The position numbers and the translations under genes were made by a program. Shown piece by piece: positions 56,702-64,000 of a stretch of DNA of 64,000 nt. The stretch lies in contig NZ_AP018449.1 of the NCBI RefSeq assembly GCF_003966895.1, positions 1,608,001-1,672,000 on the forward strand. Direction: 5' to 3'. Positions within the stretch are counted from its first letter, which is position 1, and each line of letters opens with the position of its first letter. Under the pieces are notes generated by a model, which did not search any database, was not told where the DNA came from, and saw only the letters and a list, made by a program, of their open reading frames with translations. Source of the stretch: Methylomusa anaerophila (GTDB lineage Bacteria; Bacillota; Negativicutes; Sporomusales; Sporomusaceae).

Positions 56702-58089
56702 TAACCTTTGATTGGTTTAAGCGGCTTCGCAAATCAATTAAATCGACGCAAGAAAAAGTTGCGGCCTCTGAAAAACTTAGCAAAGATGAATTGGAATTTT
56801 TACCGGCGGCTTTGGAGGTTGTACAAACGCCGCCTTCACCTGTCGGTCGTTTGACTGCTTGGTTGCTGATTGCTTTATTTTCTATTGCGGTAGTATGGTC
56901 TTGTGTGGGTCATGTTGACGAGGTTGCCATAGCCCAGGGAAAAGTAATACCTTCCGGTTATACAAAGACGATTCAGGCGTTTGATACCGGCGTTGTAAAA
57001 GCCATCCACGTCAAGGATGGAAGCAAAGTCCAACCGGGAGACGTACTTATTGAGATGGACACCACCTTTACTACGGCTGATTTTACCCGTCTGCTCAAAG
57101 AACAAGCTTACTATCAACTGGAGATAAAGCGATTAATTGCAGAACAAACAGGCCAGCCTTTTGTACCGGATCCGGATTCGGCTTTTAACCCCCAGGATCT
57201 GCTTTTTCAATTGCAATATTATCGCAGCCGGATGGCGGAATATCAGGCAAAAGCTGCAACTGCGCAGCAGGCTGTTAATCAGGCCCAGGCAGCTATCGAA
57301 ACGGCGCAGGCGGCAAAGCAAAAACTGACCTTGCAGCTTGAAATTGCAATCGATAAGGAATCTAAAATGGAGAAATTGACGGAAGTTGGCGCTGTTGGTC
57401 AATTCCAATACTTGGACTATAAGGAAAAACGGAATAATATCCAACAGGACCTCGTTTCGCAAACAAGTGATATTGCGAAAGCCAACTATGCACTGCTGCA
57501 GAGTATAGAATCTCTGAATAATATCGTAAGCGAGCGGGAAAACGATATTATGAGCAAGTTGGTGGAATCCCGCCATCAACTGCAGGCTGTTGAAGAGGAG
57601 TTAAGAAAGGCTGAGGAAAAGGATCGTCGGAGCACAGTTACTTCGCCGATTGCGGGAACCGTACAACAGTTGGCGGTTCACACCGTCGGTGGAGTTGTGA
57701 CTCCGGCGCAGGCGCTAATGCTGGTTGTTCCCGAAGACGCGCAAATGGAAATAGAAGCATGGGTTGCCAACAAGGATATAGGGTTTGTCTATGGCGGGCA
57801 AAATGCCGAGATTAAGGTTGAGACATTTAATTTCCAAAAATACGGGACGCTAGACGCTACTCTGGTTGAAATTAGTTCTGATGCCGTGGATGATAAAGAT
57901 AAAGGCCTTGTCTACAGGGCCTTGTTTCGCACCAATTTAAATTACTTTTCTCTGGCAAATGACAGAACCGTATATTTGAGCCCGGGAATGGCCGTAATTG
58001 CCGAGATTAAGACAAGAAAAAAAAGGATTATTGAATACTTCATGGATCCCTTTATTAAATATAGGAGTGAGGGATTACGAGAAAGGTAA
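56692..58089 (+). CDS. Type I secretion membrane fusion protein (HlyD family)
   Basis: Periplasmic adaptor of 465 aa linking the ABC transporter to an outer-membrane channel. A cytoplasmic N-terminus precedes one membrane segment (AWLLIALFSIAVVWSCVGHV near residue 60-80). Then come the first half of a lipoyl domain (TGVVKAIHVKDGSKVQPGDVL), a long coiled coil from about 150 to 315 rich in Ala/Gln/Glu, the second lipoyl half (STVTSPIAGTVQQLAVH) and a beta-barrel to the C-terminus (YLSPGMAVIAEIKT). It overlaps the transporter gene by 10 bases. No TolC homologue is in the window; the channel must be encoded elsewhere. Confidence 0.94.
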   Translation: MRLITFDWFKRLRKSIKSTQEKVAASEKLSKDELEFLPAALEVVQTPPSPVGRLTAWLLIALFSIAVVWSCVGHVDEVAIAQGKVIPSGYTKTIQAFDTGVVKAIHVKDGSKVQPGDVLIEMDTTFTTADFTRLLKEQAYYQLEIKRLIAEQTGQPFVPDPDSAFNPQDLLFQLQYYRSRMAEYQAKAATAQQAVNQAQAAIETAQAAKQKLTLQLEIAIDKESKMEKLTEVGAVGQFQYLDYKEKRNNIQQDLVSQTSDIAKANYALLQSIESLNNIVSERENDIMSKLVESRHQLQAVEEELRKAEEKDRRSTVTSPIAGTVQQLAVHTVGGVVTPAQALMLVVPEDAQMEIEAWVANKDIGFVYGGQNAEIKVETFNFQKYGTLDATLVEISSDAVDDKDKGLVYRALFRTNLNYFSLANDRTVYLSPGMAVIAEIKTRKKRIIEYFMDPFIKYRSEGLRER

Positions 58090-58099
58090 GCTGAATTTT

Positions 58100-58130
58100 A
58101 ACGTCCAACCTGTACACGGGTTGGACGTTT
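58100..58130 (+). terminator. Intrinsic terminator of the secretion operon
   Basis: AACGTCCAACC (58100-58110) pairs with GGTTGGACGTT (58119-58129), followed by a short T run. It ends the operon 10 bases after hlyD. Confidence 0.75.
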
Positions 58131-58278
58131 TAGCATTCTTGCGAAGGATTTTCAGTTAACAGTTAAGTAGGGAAACTGCGTGGCCGTGTAGAACTAAGAA
58201 TATATATAATTTAACACGAAATACTGGTAAGCCGGATGTATAATCGCACTATATGAAACAGGGGGTAATCACAAGCCG

Positions 58279-59064
58279 ATGTCGCTACATAACGAAAAAG
58301 AATGGGAGACTTTCAAGCAAAAATTGTATTCGAAATCCGGTATTAATCTGAACGACTATAAACCGGCGCAAATGCAGCGGCGCATCGGTAATATGATGAG
58401 TCGGCACAGTGTGACCGGGTATTTGGATTTTTTTGCCAAACTGGAGAGCGATGCCAAATTATATAAAGATTTTATTGATTTCCTGACAATTAATGTCACC
58501 GAATTTTTCCGGACGCCGGAAAAATTTGATGAACTGGAAAAAGTAGTTCTGGCTGACTTGTTAAAGAAAAGCCCCAAATTGAACATTTGGAGTGCCGGTT
58601 GTTCCACCGGTGCGGAACCATATTCCCTGGCAATTATGCTCAATGAAATGACGCCTCACACCCGCCACCGGATTTTGGCCACCGATTTGGACAAGGAAAT
58701 GCTGGCTAAGGCCAAACAGGGATCTTACACCATTAACGAACTGAAGAATATTCCCGCGGCCCGGCTTAACAAGTACTTTAAACAAGTTAACGGCAGTACG
58801 GTGATTCATGAGGATATTCGTTCCCGGGTGGAGTTTAAGCAGCATAATCTGCTTGTTGACAAATTCGAATCAGGCTTCGATCTCATTTTGTGCCGCAACG
58901 TGGTTATATATTTTACGGAAGAAGCCAAGGACGCTCTCTATCGCCGCTTCTTTGCCGCTTTAAAACCCGGCGGGGTGATGTTCGTCGGCGGCACGGAGGC
59001 AATTCTCAATTTCCGTGAAATCGGCTTTCAACACTACCTACCGTTCTTTTATCGCAAACCATAA
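58279..59064 (+). CDS. cheR: Chemotaxis-type protein-glutamate O-methyltransferase CheR
   Basis: Protein of 261 aa. The N-terminal helical CheR domain (YKPAQMQRRIGNMMSRH, FLTINVTEFFRTPEKF) is followed by the SAM-binding fold (LNIWSAGCSTGAEPYSLAI, ILATDLDKEMLAKA, LILCRNVVIYF, LKPGGVMFVGGTEAI). It methylates receptor glutamates. It stands alone here, without other che genes, after the secretion operon and its terminator. GGGGG lies 14 bases before the ATG, a rather long spacing. Confidence 0.93.
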   Translation: MSLHNEKEWETFKQKLYSKSGINLNDYKPAQMQRRIGNMMSRHSVTGYLDFFAKLESDAKLYKDFIDFLTINVTEFFRTPEKFDELEKVVLADLLKKSPKLNIWSAGCSTGAEPYSLAIMLNEMTPHTRHRILATDLDKEMLAKAKQGSYTINELKNIPAARLNKYFKQVNGSTVIHEDIRSRVEFKQHNLLVDKFESGFDLILCRNVVIYFTEEAKDALYRRFFAALKPGGVMFVGGTEAILNFREIGFQHYLPFFYRKP

Positions 59065-59197
59065 TACTAAAAAAATATATGCTAAATATGCTTAGATTAT
59101 CAAATGCCACGAACTGATTAGAAATCGTCAGATACCGTTGCATATGAAAAAAGCTTATCGTGATCATATTTGCTAATTATTATTCGGACTGTCATAG

Positions 59198-59300
59198 TCA
59201 GACCGTCTAGGCGTGACGAGAACCGGAACGGAGGCGTACTGGACGTACGTCGAAGTGAGGACCGCAGGAACAACGACGCAGATGGCGGTTTATAATCAGT
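59198..59300. repeat. Candidate dispersed intergenic element between cheR and dacF
   Basis: The 258-base gap holds no gene. This GC-rich part contains the palindrome GACGTACGTC (59242-59251) with GCGTAC/GTACG arms, and the wording GAAGTGAGGACCGCAGGAAC looks like the long intergenic repeats common in Sporomusaceae-type genomes. Only one copy is in this window, so its repeat status cannot be confirmed here. Confidence 0.3.
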
Positions 59301-59322
59301 TCCCCACTTAATTGTGCATAAA

Positions 59323-60498
59323 TTATAAAAGTCCCCAGCCGGCTAATCTGCGCATAAGGTGCATCATATTGCGGAAGAGGATTTTATCGACAGTAAGTTC
59401 TTCCACCCCGCTGGCTGCAATCAAATCTACTGTTTTGACGGCTTTGTCCTGTATGTAAAAGATGATTTCGCCAATTTTTTGTCCCTGGTAGACAGGGGCT
59501 TTTATTTTTTCCGGCAAATCCAATTCCACGGTGACGTGGTCATAATCCGCAGCGCCAACCGCCAGAGCGGCAACGCCGTCGACAACGGCGTCAACCATAT
59601 TGTTCATACCGCTTTCCACCGGCAAAGCCGTAAACACTGTTCCCGTTTCGGCGTATTCGTAGAGCTCAAAGTTATCAAAGCCGTATTTTAAGAGGTGCAT
59701 AGAGTCCTGCCAGCGGGCGTGATCGTGAAGCACCACGGCAATGAGTTTCTGGTTACCCCTGGTGGCGCTGGATACAAGGCAGGGTCCGGCCTGGGAGGTA
59801 GTGCCTGTTTTTACGCCGTCGGCCTCTTCCAGCATCCACAGCAGCCTATTGGTGTTGCGTACATTGCCTTCTTGCGACCGGCCGCGACGGTCCAGCCATT
59901 CAATGGACGTTTCTTTTGTGCCGACAATTTCGGCGAATAACGGATTGCTGAGAGCATAGCGGGCTATCCAGGCCAGATCGAAAGCGGTGGATAGATGATT
60001 GGGGTTATGAAGCCCGTGGGGATTGACAAAACGGCTGTTGCTTGCACCTAATGCCGCGGCCTTTTGATTCATCATAGCAACAAAAGCATCCTCAGAACCT
60101 GCCAGATGTTCGGCAATGGCCACTGCCCCGTCATTTCCCGAACGCAGTAAAAAACCTGACACCAACTCCTTAAGGGTCAGCATTTGGCCGGGAAACAAAT
60201 GCAGTGAGGAACCGGCAGTGGCAGCCGCCTTGGCGCTTACGCGGACCATATCGTCCAAACGGCCGCTTTCCAGGGCAATCAGAGCGGTAAGAATTTTGGT
60301 AGTACTGGCAGGCGGCAATTTCTTGTTCATTTGTTTTTCATAGAGTACTTGGCCGGTCTTTGCATCCATCAAAACCGCAGCTTCGGCTGAAATTTGCAGC
60401 GGGGCGGCGCTTGCCGGACAGGGACCAAAGCAAATCGAAAAAACAGCGATACAAATCATAAGCATTATGGGATGACTCCGCAATAAATTAGGATTCAT
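59323..60498 (-). CDS. D-alanyl-D-alanine carboxypeptidase (DacF/PBP5-like)
   Basis: Protein of 391 aa with an N-terminal signal peptide (IMLMICIAVFSICFGPCPASA). Penicillin-binding carboxypeptidase motifs: SxxK in PPASTTKILTAL, SxN in RSGNDGAVAIAEH and KTG in DGVKTGTTSQAG, followed by the C-terminal PBP5-type beta domain. It trims the terminal D-Ala from peptidoglycan stem peptides, outside the cytoplasmic membrane. GGAGG lies 8 bases before the ATG. DacF in endospore formers acts in the forespore; vegetative DacA-like use is equally possible. Confidence 0.93.
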   Translation of the reverse strand: MNPNLLRSHPIMLMICIAVFSICFGPCPASAAPLQISAEAAVLMDAKTGQVLYEKQMNKKLPPASTTKILTALIALESGRLDDMVRVSAKAAATAGSSLHLFPGQMLTLKELVSGFLLRSGNDGAVAIAEHLAGSEDAFVAMMNQKAAALGASNSRFVNPHGLHNPNHLSTAFDLAWIARYALSNPLFAEIVGTKETSIEWLDRRGRSQEGNVRNTNRLLWMLEEADGVKTGTTSQAGPCLVSSATRGNQKLIAVVLHDHARWQDSMHLLKYGFDNFELYEYAETGTVFTALPVESGMNNMVDAVVDGVAALAVGAADYDHVTVELDLPEKIKAPVYQGQKIGEIIFYIQDKAVKTVDLIAASGVEELTVDKILFRNMMHLMRRLAGWGLL

Positions 60499-60625
60499 GC
60501 TAATTCCTCCCTGTTTTGCGCTACTTCATTATATTGCAGTGTTTTTGCTATCATTCCCTTAAAAGGAATATACCTTCTTGTTGGCGCGTAAGATCAAATA
60601 GGCGCCTAAAGGTGGAGGTGTTGAT

Positions 60626-61345
60626 ATGGATATGAAGGCAATTTGGCGGCGGGGGTTTTTTAGTATTACGGTGGTGGTGACTGGCCTATTGTTGGGAACA
60701 GCCCTTGACGTGGTAAAAATGCTCGATGACAACGCGACAGTGATAAAAAAAGTACCGACTACTCACAAAGTAGTGGCACTTTCCTTCGACGACGGTCCCC
60801 ACTTAAAAACCACGCCGGAAATCTTAGCAGTGCTCCAAGAAAAAAACATCAAGGCCACTTTTTTTGTGCTGGGATCCAACGCGGCGAATCACCCTGAAAT
60901 TGTAGCCCAAGCGTCTGCCGCCGGTCACGAAATTGCCAGCCATGCTTTTAGCCACAAAAGAATAAACAGTTTGTCGGCAGAAGAAATTAAGCAAGAAATA
61001 GAACGGACTGAGGCAATCATCACGGCAGTGGCGCCCAAACCCAACCTGTTTCGCCCCCCGGAGGGGGCATATAACGATAAAATCGTCGCTTTACTCAGGG
61101 AAAAAGGCTATACTACCATCCTCTGGTCGGTAGACGCTGGTGACTGGCGCCGGCCGCCTGCCGGTCAGGTTGTGAAAAATGTAATGGATGCCATTGCCCC
61201 GGGAACAATTATTCTCATGCATGACGGGCAGCCTGCTTTACCCACCGCCCAGGCGCTGCGGGAAATAATTGATCGTTTACGGGAGCAGGGATACCAGATT
61301 GTTACTGTGGGTGAACTCTTAAAATATTATGAGATACGGCAGTAG
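60626..61345 (+). CDS. Polysaccharide deacetylase (NodB/PdaA-like)
   Basis: Protein of 239 aa with one N-terminal membrane segment or signal peptide (FFSITVVVTGLLLGTAL). NodB homology motifs are complete: ALSFDDGPHLKTTPEIL (motif 1), HEIASHAFSHKRI (motif 2 metal histidines), RPPEGAYND (motif 3), WSVDAGDWRRP (motif 4) and IILMHDG (motif 5). It removes N-acetyl groups from cell-wall or exopolysaccharide sugars. GGAGGT precedes the ATG. It is divergent from dacF, suggesting a shared cell-wall or sporulation context. Confidence 0.92.
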   Translation: MDMKAIWRRGFFSITVVVTGLLLGTALDVVKMLDDNATVIKKVPTTHKVVALSFDDGPHLKTTPEILAVLQEKNIKATFFVLGSNAANHPEIVAQASAAGHEIASHAFSHKRINSLSAEEIKQEIERTEAIITAVAPKPNLFRPPEGAYNDKIVALLREKGYTTILWSVDAGDWRRPPAGQVVKNVMDAIAPGTIILMHDGQPALPTAQALREIIDRLREQGYQIVTVGELLKYYEIRQ

Positions 61346-61373
61346 CCGCGGTAAATGGGGACCGTCAAAAATA

Positions 61374-61763
61374 TTACTGATGATAGGGTTTAAGGTTTTG
61401 CCAATGAGACTGAATAAGTTGATCATAGCGATAGATGGTGGCTGTGCGTTCATTGCGTAATGACTGTATCGAACTCAATATTTTTTGATCAAATTTATAG
61501 ACTTTGACTTTAGGCACGTTCACGGGTTTGGCAAATTCCCTCAGCCGGGTAGCTACCTTGCAATTAGACTTGGCCTCTTTAATAAGCACTGCCGGTTCTA
61601 ATAGATCGGAGCCTTCGTAACGGTGAATCAAACAGTTGGGTTCAAGCCGATCGATGACCGTTTTATTATCCCCTTCCAGAACTACTTTTCCACCGCAACC
61701 GGGGCAATTGCCCAAATCAGCCGGTAAACAACTGAAACAGCTACTGCAAACAACTTCATTCAT
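61374..61763 (-). CDS. Small zinc-ribbon protein of unknown function
   Basis: Protein of 129 aa. A four-cysteine zinc ribbon at the N-terminus (CSSCFSCLPADLGNCPGCGG) is followed by a mixed domain (NCLIHRYEGSDLLEPAVLIK) and a lysine-rich helical C-terminus. I do not recognise a named family. The ATG at 61763 has GGAGGG 8 bases upstream and is preferred over a GTG two codons earlier. It is convergent with the deacetylase gene and divergent from the BMP gene. Confidence 0.7.
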   Translation of the reverse strand: MNEVVCSSCFSCLPADLGNCPGCGGKVVLEGDNKTVIDRLEPNCLIHRYEGSDLLEPAVLIKEAKSNCKVATRLREFAKPVNVPKVKVYKFDQKILSSIQSLRNERTATIYRYDQLIQSHWQNLKPYHQ

Positions 61764-61949
61764 GGACACATCCCTCCGTCAATTATTTTGTCCGGAAAAC
61801 CGTCGGACTATAAAAAGTTTTGCGAGTGACTGCCAAATTTTTCTTATTACAATAAGTTTTTTTCATATACAACGGCGGTGTGAAGGTTTTCCTGGGAGGG
61901 AGTCGAATAAATATTAGGCCGGAATGGTATTGTAAGGGGAGACAAGATT

Positions 61950-63026
61950 ATGCGAAACATGAGATTGGCGGCAGCGCTGGCCCTGGTATTTATTTTAGTG
62001 ACAACTGTCTTTTTAGGCGGCTGCGGCCAGAAGCTTGCTGTAGCTCCGCAACAAGGAGGACTACAAGGACTAAAAAAACTTAAAGTCGGTCTGGTATTTG
62101 ACGTCGGCGGCCGCGGCGATAAGTCTTTTAATGATGCTGCGTATGAGGGTCTGGAAAAAGCCGAAAAGGAATTTGGCGATAAAATAGAAATTAAGTACCT
62201 AGAGCCGTCTGCCGGCGGGGAAAACCGGGAGCGGCTTTTAAGGCTTATGGCTCAGGATAAATATGACCTGATTTTTGGTGTTGGTTTCATTTTTACCGAC
62301 TCCATCGCCAAAGTGGCAAAAGAATTTCCTCAGATCAAATTCGGCCTGATTGATGGCTTTGTTCCCGGCCTGAAAGCTGAGAATAATATTTCGTGCCTGC
62401 TGTTCCGCGAACACGAGGGGTCTTTCCTGGTCGGCGCCGCCGCCGCCATGCAAAGCAAGACCGGCAAGATTGGTTTTGTAGGCGGCATGCAAAGTCCTTT
62501 AATCGAAAAATTTGAGACCGGGTATATTGCCGGCGCCAAATATATCAACCCCAATATTGGCATATTGTCCGATTACATCGGCACTGCCAGTGACGCCTTC
62601 AAAGACCCTGTCAAAGGTAAGGAACTGACATTAAAACAAATCAAAGACGGCGCCGATGTAATTTATCATGCTTCCGGCGCTTCCGGCATCGGTGTATTGG
62701 AAGCCGCAGCTTCGCAGCAAAAATTTGTCATTGGCGTTGACTCCGACCAATCTCTCCCCGCTAAGGAAGATCAGCGTTCGTTTGTACTGACCAGTATGCT
62801 CAAACGGGTGGACGTAGCTGTATATGAAACGATCCGGAGCCTCGTCACCCAAAAATTCCAAGGTGGTTACCAAGAGTTTGGCGTGCAAGAAAACGGCGTT
62901 GGTTATGCCGAAAACCAATACAACAAGGAACTGATCGCTGCAAACAAGGCCAAACTGGATGAACTTAAGGAAAAAATCATCATGGGCGAAATCAAAGTTC
63001 CCACCAGCAAAGAAGACCTAAAGTAA
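61950..63026 (+). CDS. BMP-family (PnrA/BmpA/Med-like) substrate-binding lipoprotein
   Basis: Protein of 358 aa with a lipoprotein signal (lipobox LGGCG, Cys near residue 27). BMP domain motifs: LVFDVGGRGDKSFNDAAYEGL, IFGVGFIFTDSIAKVA, GFVGGMQSPLIEKFETGY, VIYHASGASGIGVLEAA and IGVDSDQS. These proteins bind nucleosides for an ABC importer. No permease or ATPase follows in the window; the next genes are unrelated. GGGGAGA precedes the ATG. Confidence 0.93.
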   Translation: MRNMRLAAALALVFILVTTVFLGGCGQKLAVAPQQGGLQGLKKLKVGLVFDVGGRGDKSFNDAAYEGLEKAEKEFGDKIEIKYLEPSAGGENRERLLRLMAQDKYDLIFGVGFIFTDSIAKVAKEFPQIKFGLIDGFVPGLKAENNISCLLFREHEGSFLVGAAAAMQSKTGKIGFVGGMQSPLIEKFETGYIAGAKYINPNIGILSDYIGTASDAFKDPVKGKELTLKQIKDGADVIYHASGASGIGVLEAAASQQKFVIGVDSDQSLPAKEDQRSFVLTSMLKRVDVAVYETIRSLVTQKFQGGYQEFGVQENGVGYAENQYNKELIAANKAKLDELKEKIIMGEIKVPTSKEDLK

Positions 63027-63090
63027 ATTAACCAGGAAACAGATTGTATACAAGGGGGTGGCCCCTGACAGTCTGTTAAAGTATCTGGGC

Positions 63091-63423
63091 TTAACAGTAA
63101 GGGATGACCGGTGGTTCCCTCATAGAACCACCGGCGAAGAGCTGATGCAGTTTACCGATAATTTCGTCGGGGGATTGACCGGTGGCGTTTAGAACAAAGG
63201 CCGGGTGGTAATCATGTATTGCGTGAGTACCGATACTAATATCGGCGTGGAGGAACTCGCCAACCGGCCCGGCAATATCCTGGCGGTAACCGGTGCAGAC
63301 GACGGCATCCACCGATATTCCGGGACGCATTGCCTCCAGACTGTCGATGACAATATAGCTCGTTTCCCGCAGCTTGGCCGCAAGGCGAGGCAGCTCGGAG
63401 GTGAGAACTACTACTTTTGGCAT
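63091..63423 (-). CDS. YkuS/UPF0180-like small protein
   Basis: Protein of 110 aa. MPKVVVLTSELPRLAAKLRE, DAVVCTGYRQDIAGP and the C-terminal FVLNATGQSPDEIIGKL match the YkuS family pattern (strand-helix, VVTGQD-like, VINA-G-TADEI-like). Function unknown. AAAGGAA lies 7 bases before the ATG. The last codons lie within a perfect inverted repeat. It is divergent from the peptidase gene. Confidence 0.65.
   Translation of the reverse strand: MPKVVVLTSELPRLAAKLRETSYIVIDSLEAMRPGISVDAVVCTGYRQDIAGPVGEFLHADISIGTHAIHDYHPAFVLNATGQSPDEIIGKLHQLFAGGSMREPPVIPYC
63108..63134. terminator. Inverted repeat at the 3' end of the YkuS-like gene
   Basis: CCGGTGGTTC (63108-63117) and GAACCACCGG (63125-63134) form a 10-bp stem inside the final codons of the minus-strand gene. 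A second stem, CTGTTAA/TTAACAG (63073-63079 with 63091-63097), follows. No clear T run, so termination is only possible. Confidence 0.45.
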
Positions 63424-63546
63424 GTGAAATTCCTTTCTTTTAATAATGAAATTATGAATATAAATATAATTGTATTAATTATTATTGCTTTTTATTCGTA
63501 TAAAATGGGGATAATGTTTTTACAGAGAACAAGGGGGGACTAAATC

Positions 63547-64000
63547 ATGATCAATCGCCGGCGAATGCTTAATGACTTTACCGAGATGGTCAAAATCAAG
63601 TGCTCTTCCGGGGCGGAAAGGGAAATCGCCGATCTTTTAAAACAGCGTTTGGCTGAGTTGGGTCTTGCGGTTTCCGAGGACGATGCGGGAAAAAAAATCG
63701 GCGGCAATGCCGGCAATGTTTTCGGTTATCTTCGCGGCAACGCAACTTCAGCCCCGACGGTTTTTTTATCTGCTCACATGGACTGCGTTGATCCCTGTGC
63801 CGGCGTTGAGCCGGTATTGAAGGACGGTGTCATTGCTTGTGCCGGCGACACTGTTCTTGGCGCTGACGATAAGGCGGGAGTCGCTGCTATCATGGAAGCT
63901 GTCCGGGTAATTAAAGAAGAAAATATTCCCCATGGCGATATTCAGATTGTGTTTACGGTAGCGGAAGAGGGTGGTTTGAGCGGGTCAAAAAACCTCGAAC
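63547..64000 (+). CDS. M20-family peptidase (peptidase T-like), N-terminal part
   Basis: The frame runs off the right edge after 151 codons. Zinc-peptidase motifs: LSAHMDCVDP (metal His and catalytic Asp), VLGADDKAGVAAIMEA (bridging Asp) and VAEEGGLSGSK (catalytic Glu pair). These fit the M20 peptidase T-like (PepT2) subgroup, a cytosolic aminopeptidase on small peptides. AAGGGGGGA lies 8 bases before the ATG. Its C-terminal half is outside the window. Confidence 0.88.
   Translation, partial: MINRRRMLNDFTEMVKIKCSSGAEREIADLLKQRLAELGLAVSEDDAGKKIGGNAGNVFGYLRGNATSAPTVFLSAHMDCVDPCAGVEPVLKDGVIACAGDTVLGADDKAGVAAIMEAVRVIKEENIPHGDIQIVFTVAEEGGLSGSKNLE

Overview
The window looks like a chromosome segment from an anaerobic, endospore-forming member of the Negativicutes (Sporomusaceae-like). 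This is inferred from gene content, not from a marker gene. Spore functions (alpha/beta-type SASP, a Spo0E-like phosphatase, a SpoVD-like PBP) occur beside anaerobic metabolism (pyruvate:ferredoxin oxidoreductase, HypA/HypB, ferredoxins). A type I secretion ABC/HlyD pair with a giant RTX-like protein is expected in a diderm rather than an ordinary Gram-positive cell.

Layout. 1-9.2 kb (mostly minus strand): pyruvate:ferredoxin oxidoreductase, malic enzyme, a 2-hydroxycarboxylate (malate/citrate) transporter and a CitA/DcuS-CitB/DcuR-type two-component pair. Together these form a C4/C6-acid uptake route to pyruvate and acetyl-CoA. 9.6-16.7 kb (mostly plus): a TM1266-like regulator plus a ferredoxin, a SpoVD-like PBP behind a structured leader, a PolX whose polymerase active site looks degenerate, a SASP on the minus strand, and hypA-hypB-spo0E-like. 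A 163-bp fold-back MITE-like element lies just upstream of the next block. 17-21 kb: amino-acid permease, alanine racemase and alanine dehydrogenase, the last behind an excellent sigma-54 (-24/-12) promoter. This is an alanine-to-pyruvate module.

21.1-58.1 kb is the accessory heart of the window. A roughly 200-nt leader ending in an intrinsic terminator, with a possible competing antiterminator, precedes a 4877-residue RTX/beta-roll protein of about 53 units. Next comes an array of duplicated genes. Two proteins (993 and 782 aa) share an N-domain, a DGT beta-repeat and a C-terminal tail but differ in the central or C-terminal domain; one carries a class 3 lipase. There are three near-identical membrane/WD40-propeller genes, one of them frameshifted, and three TPR-like/CPBP intramembrane protease genes. 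Relics of further copies lie between them. After this come a secreted unknown, two GNAT-like small proteins, a dedicated ACP, a ketoacyl synthase, and the type I secretion ABC transporter (with a degenerate C39 domain) and membrane fusion protein. No TolC-like channel is in the window. My working hypothesis is a type I secreted, possibly acylated, adhesin/effector system with polymorphic effectors and CPBP/WD40 partner proteins.

58.2-64 kb is ordinary: CheR, a DacF-like carboxypeptidase, a polysaccharide deacetylase, a zinc-ribbon protein, a BMP-family lipoprotein, a YkuS-like protein and the start of an M20 peptidase. I found no tRNA, rRNA, CRISPR array, transposase or phage genes.
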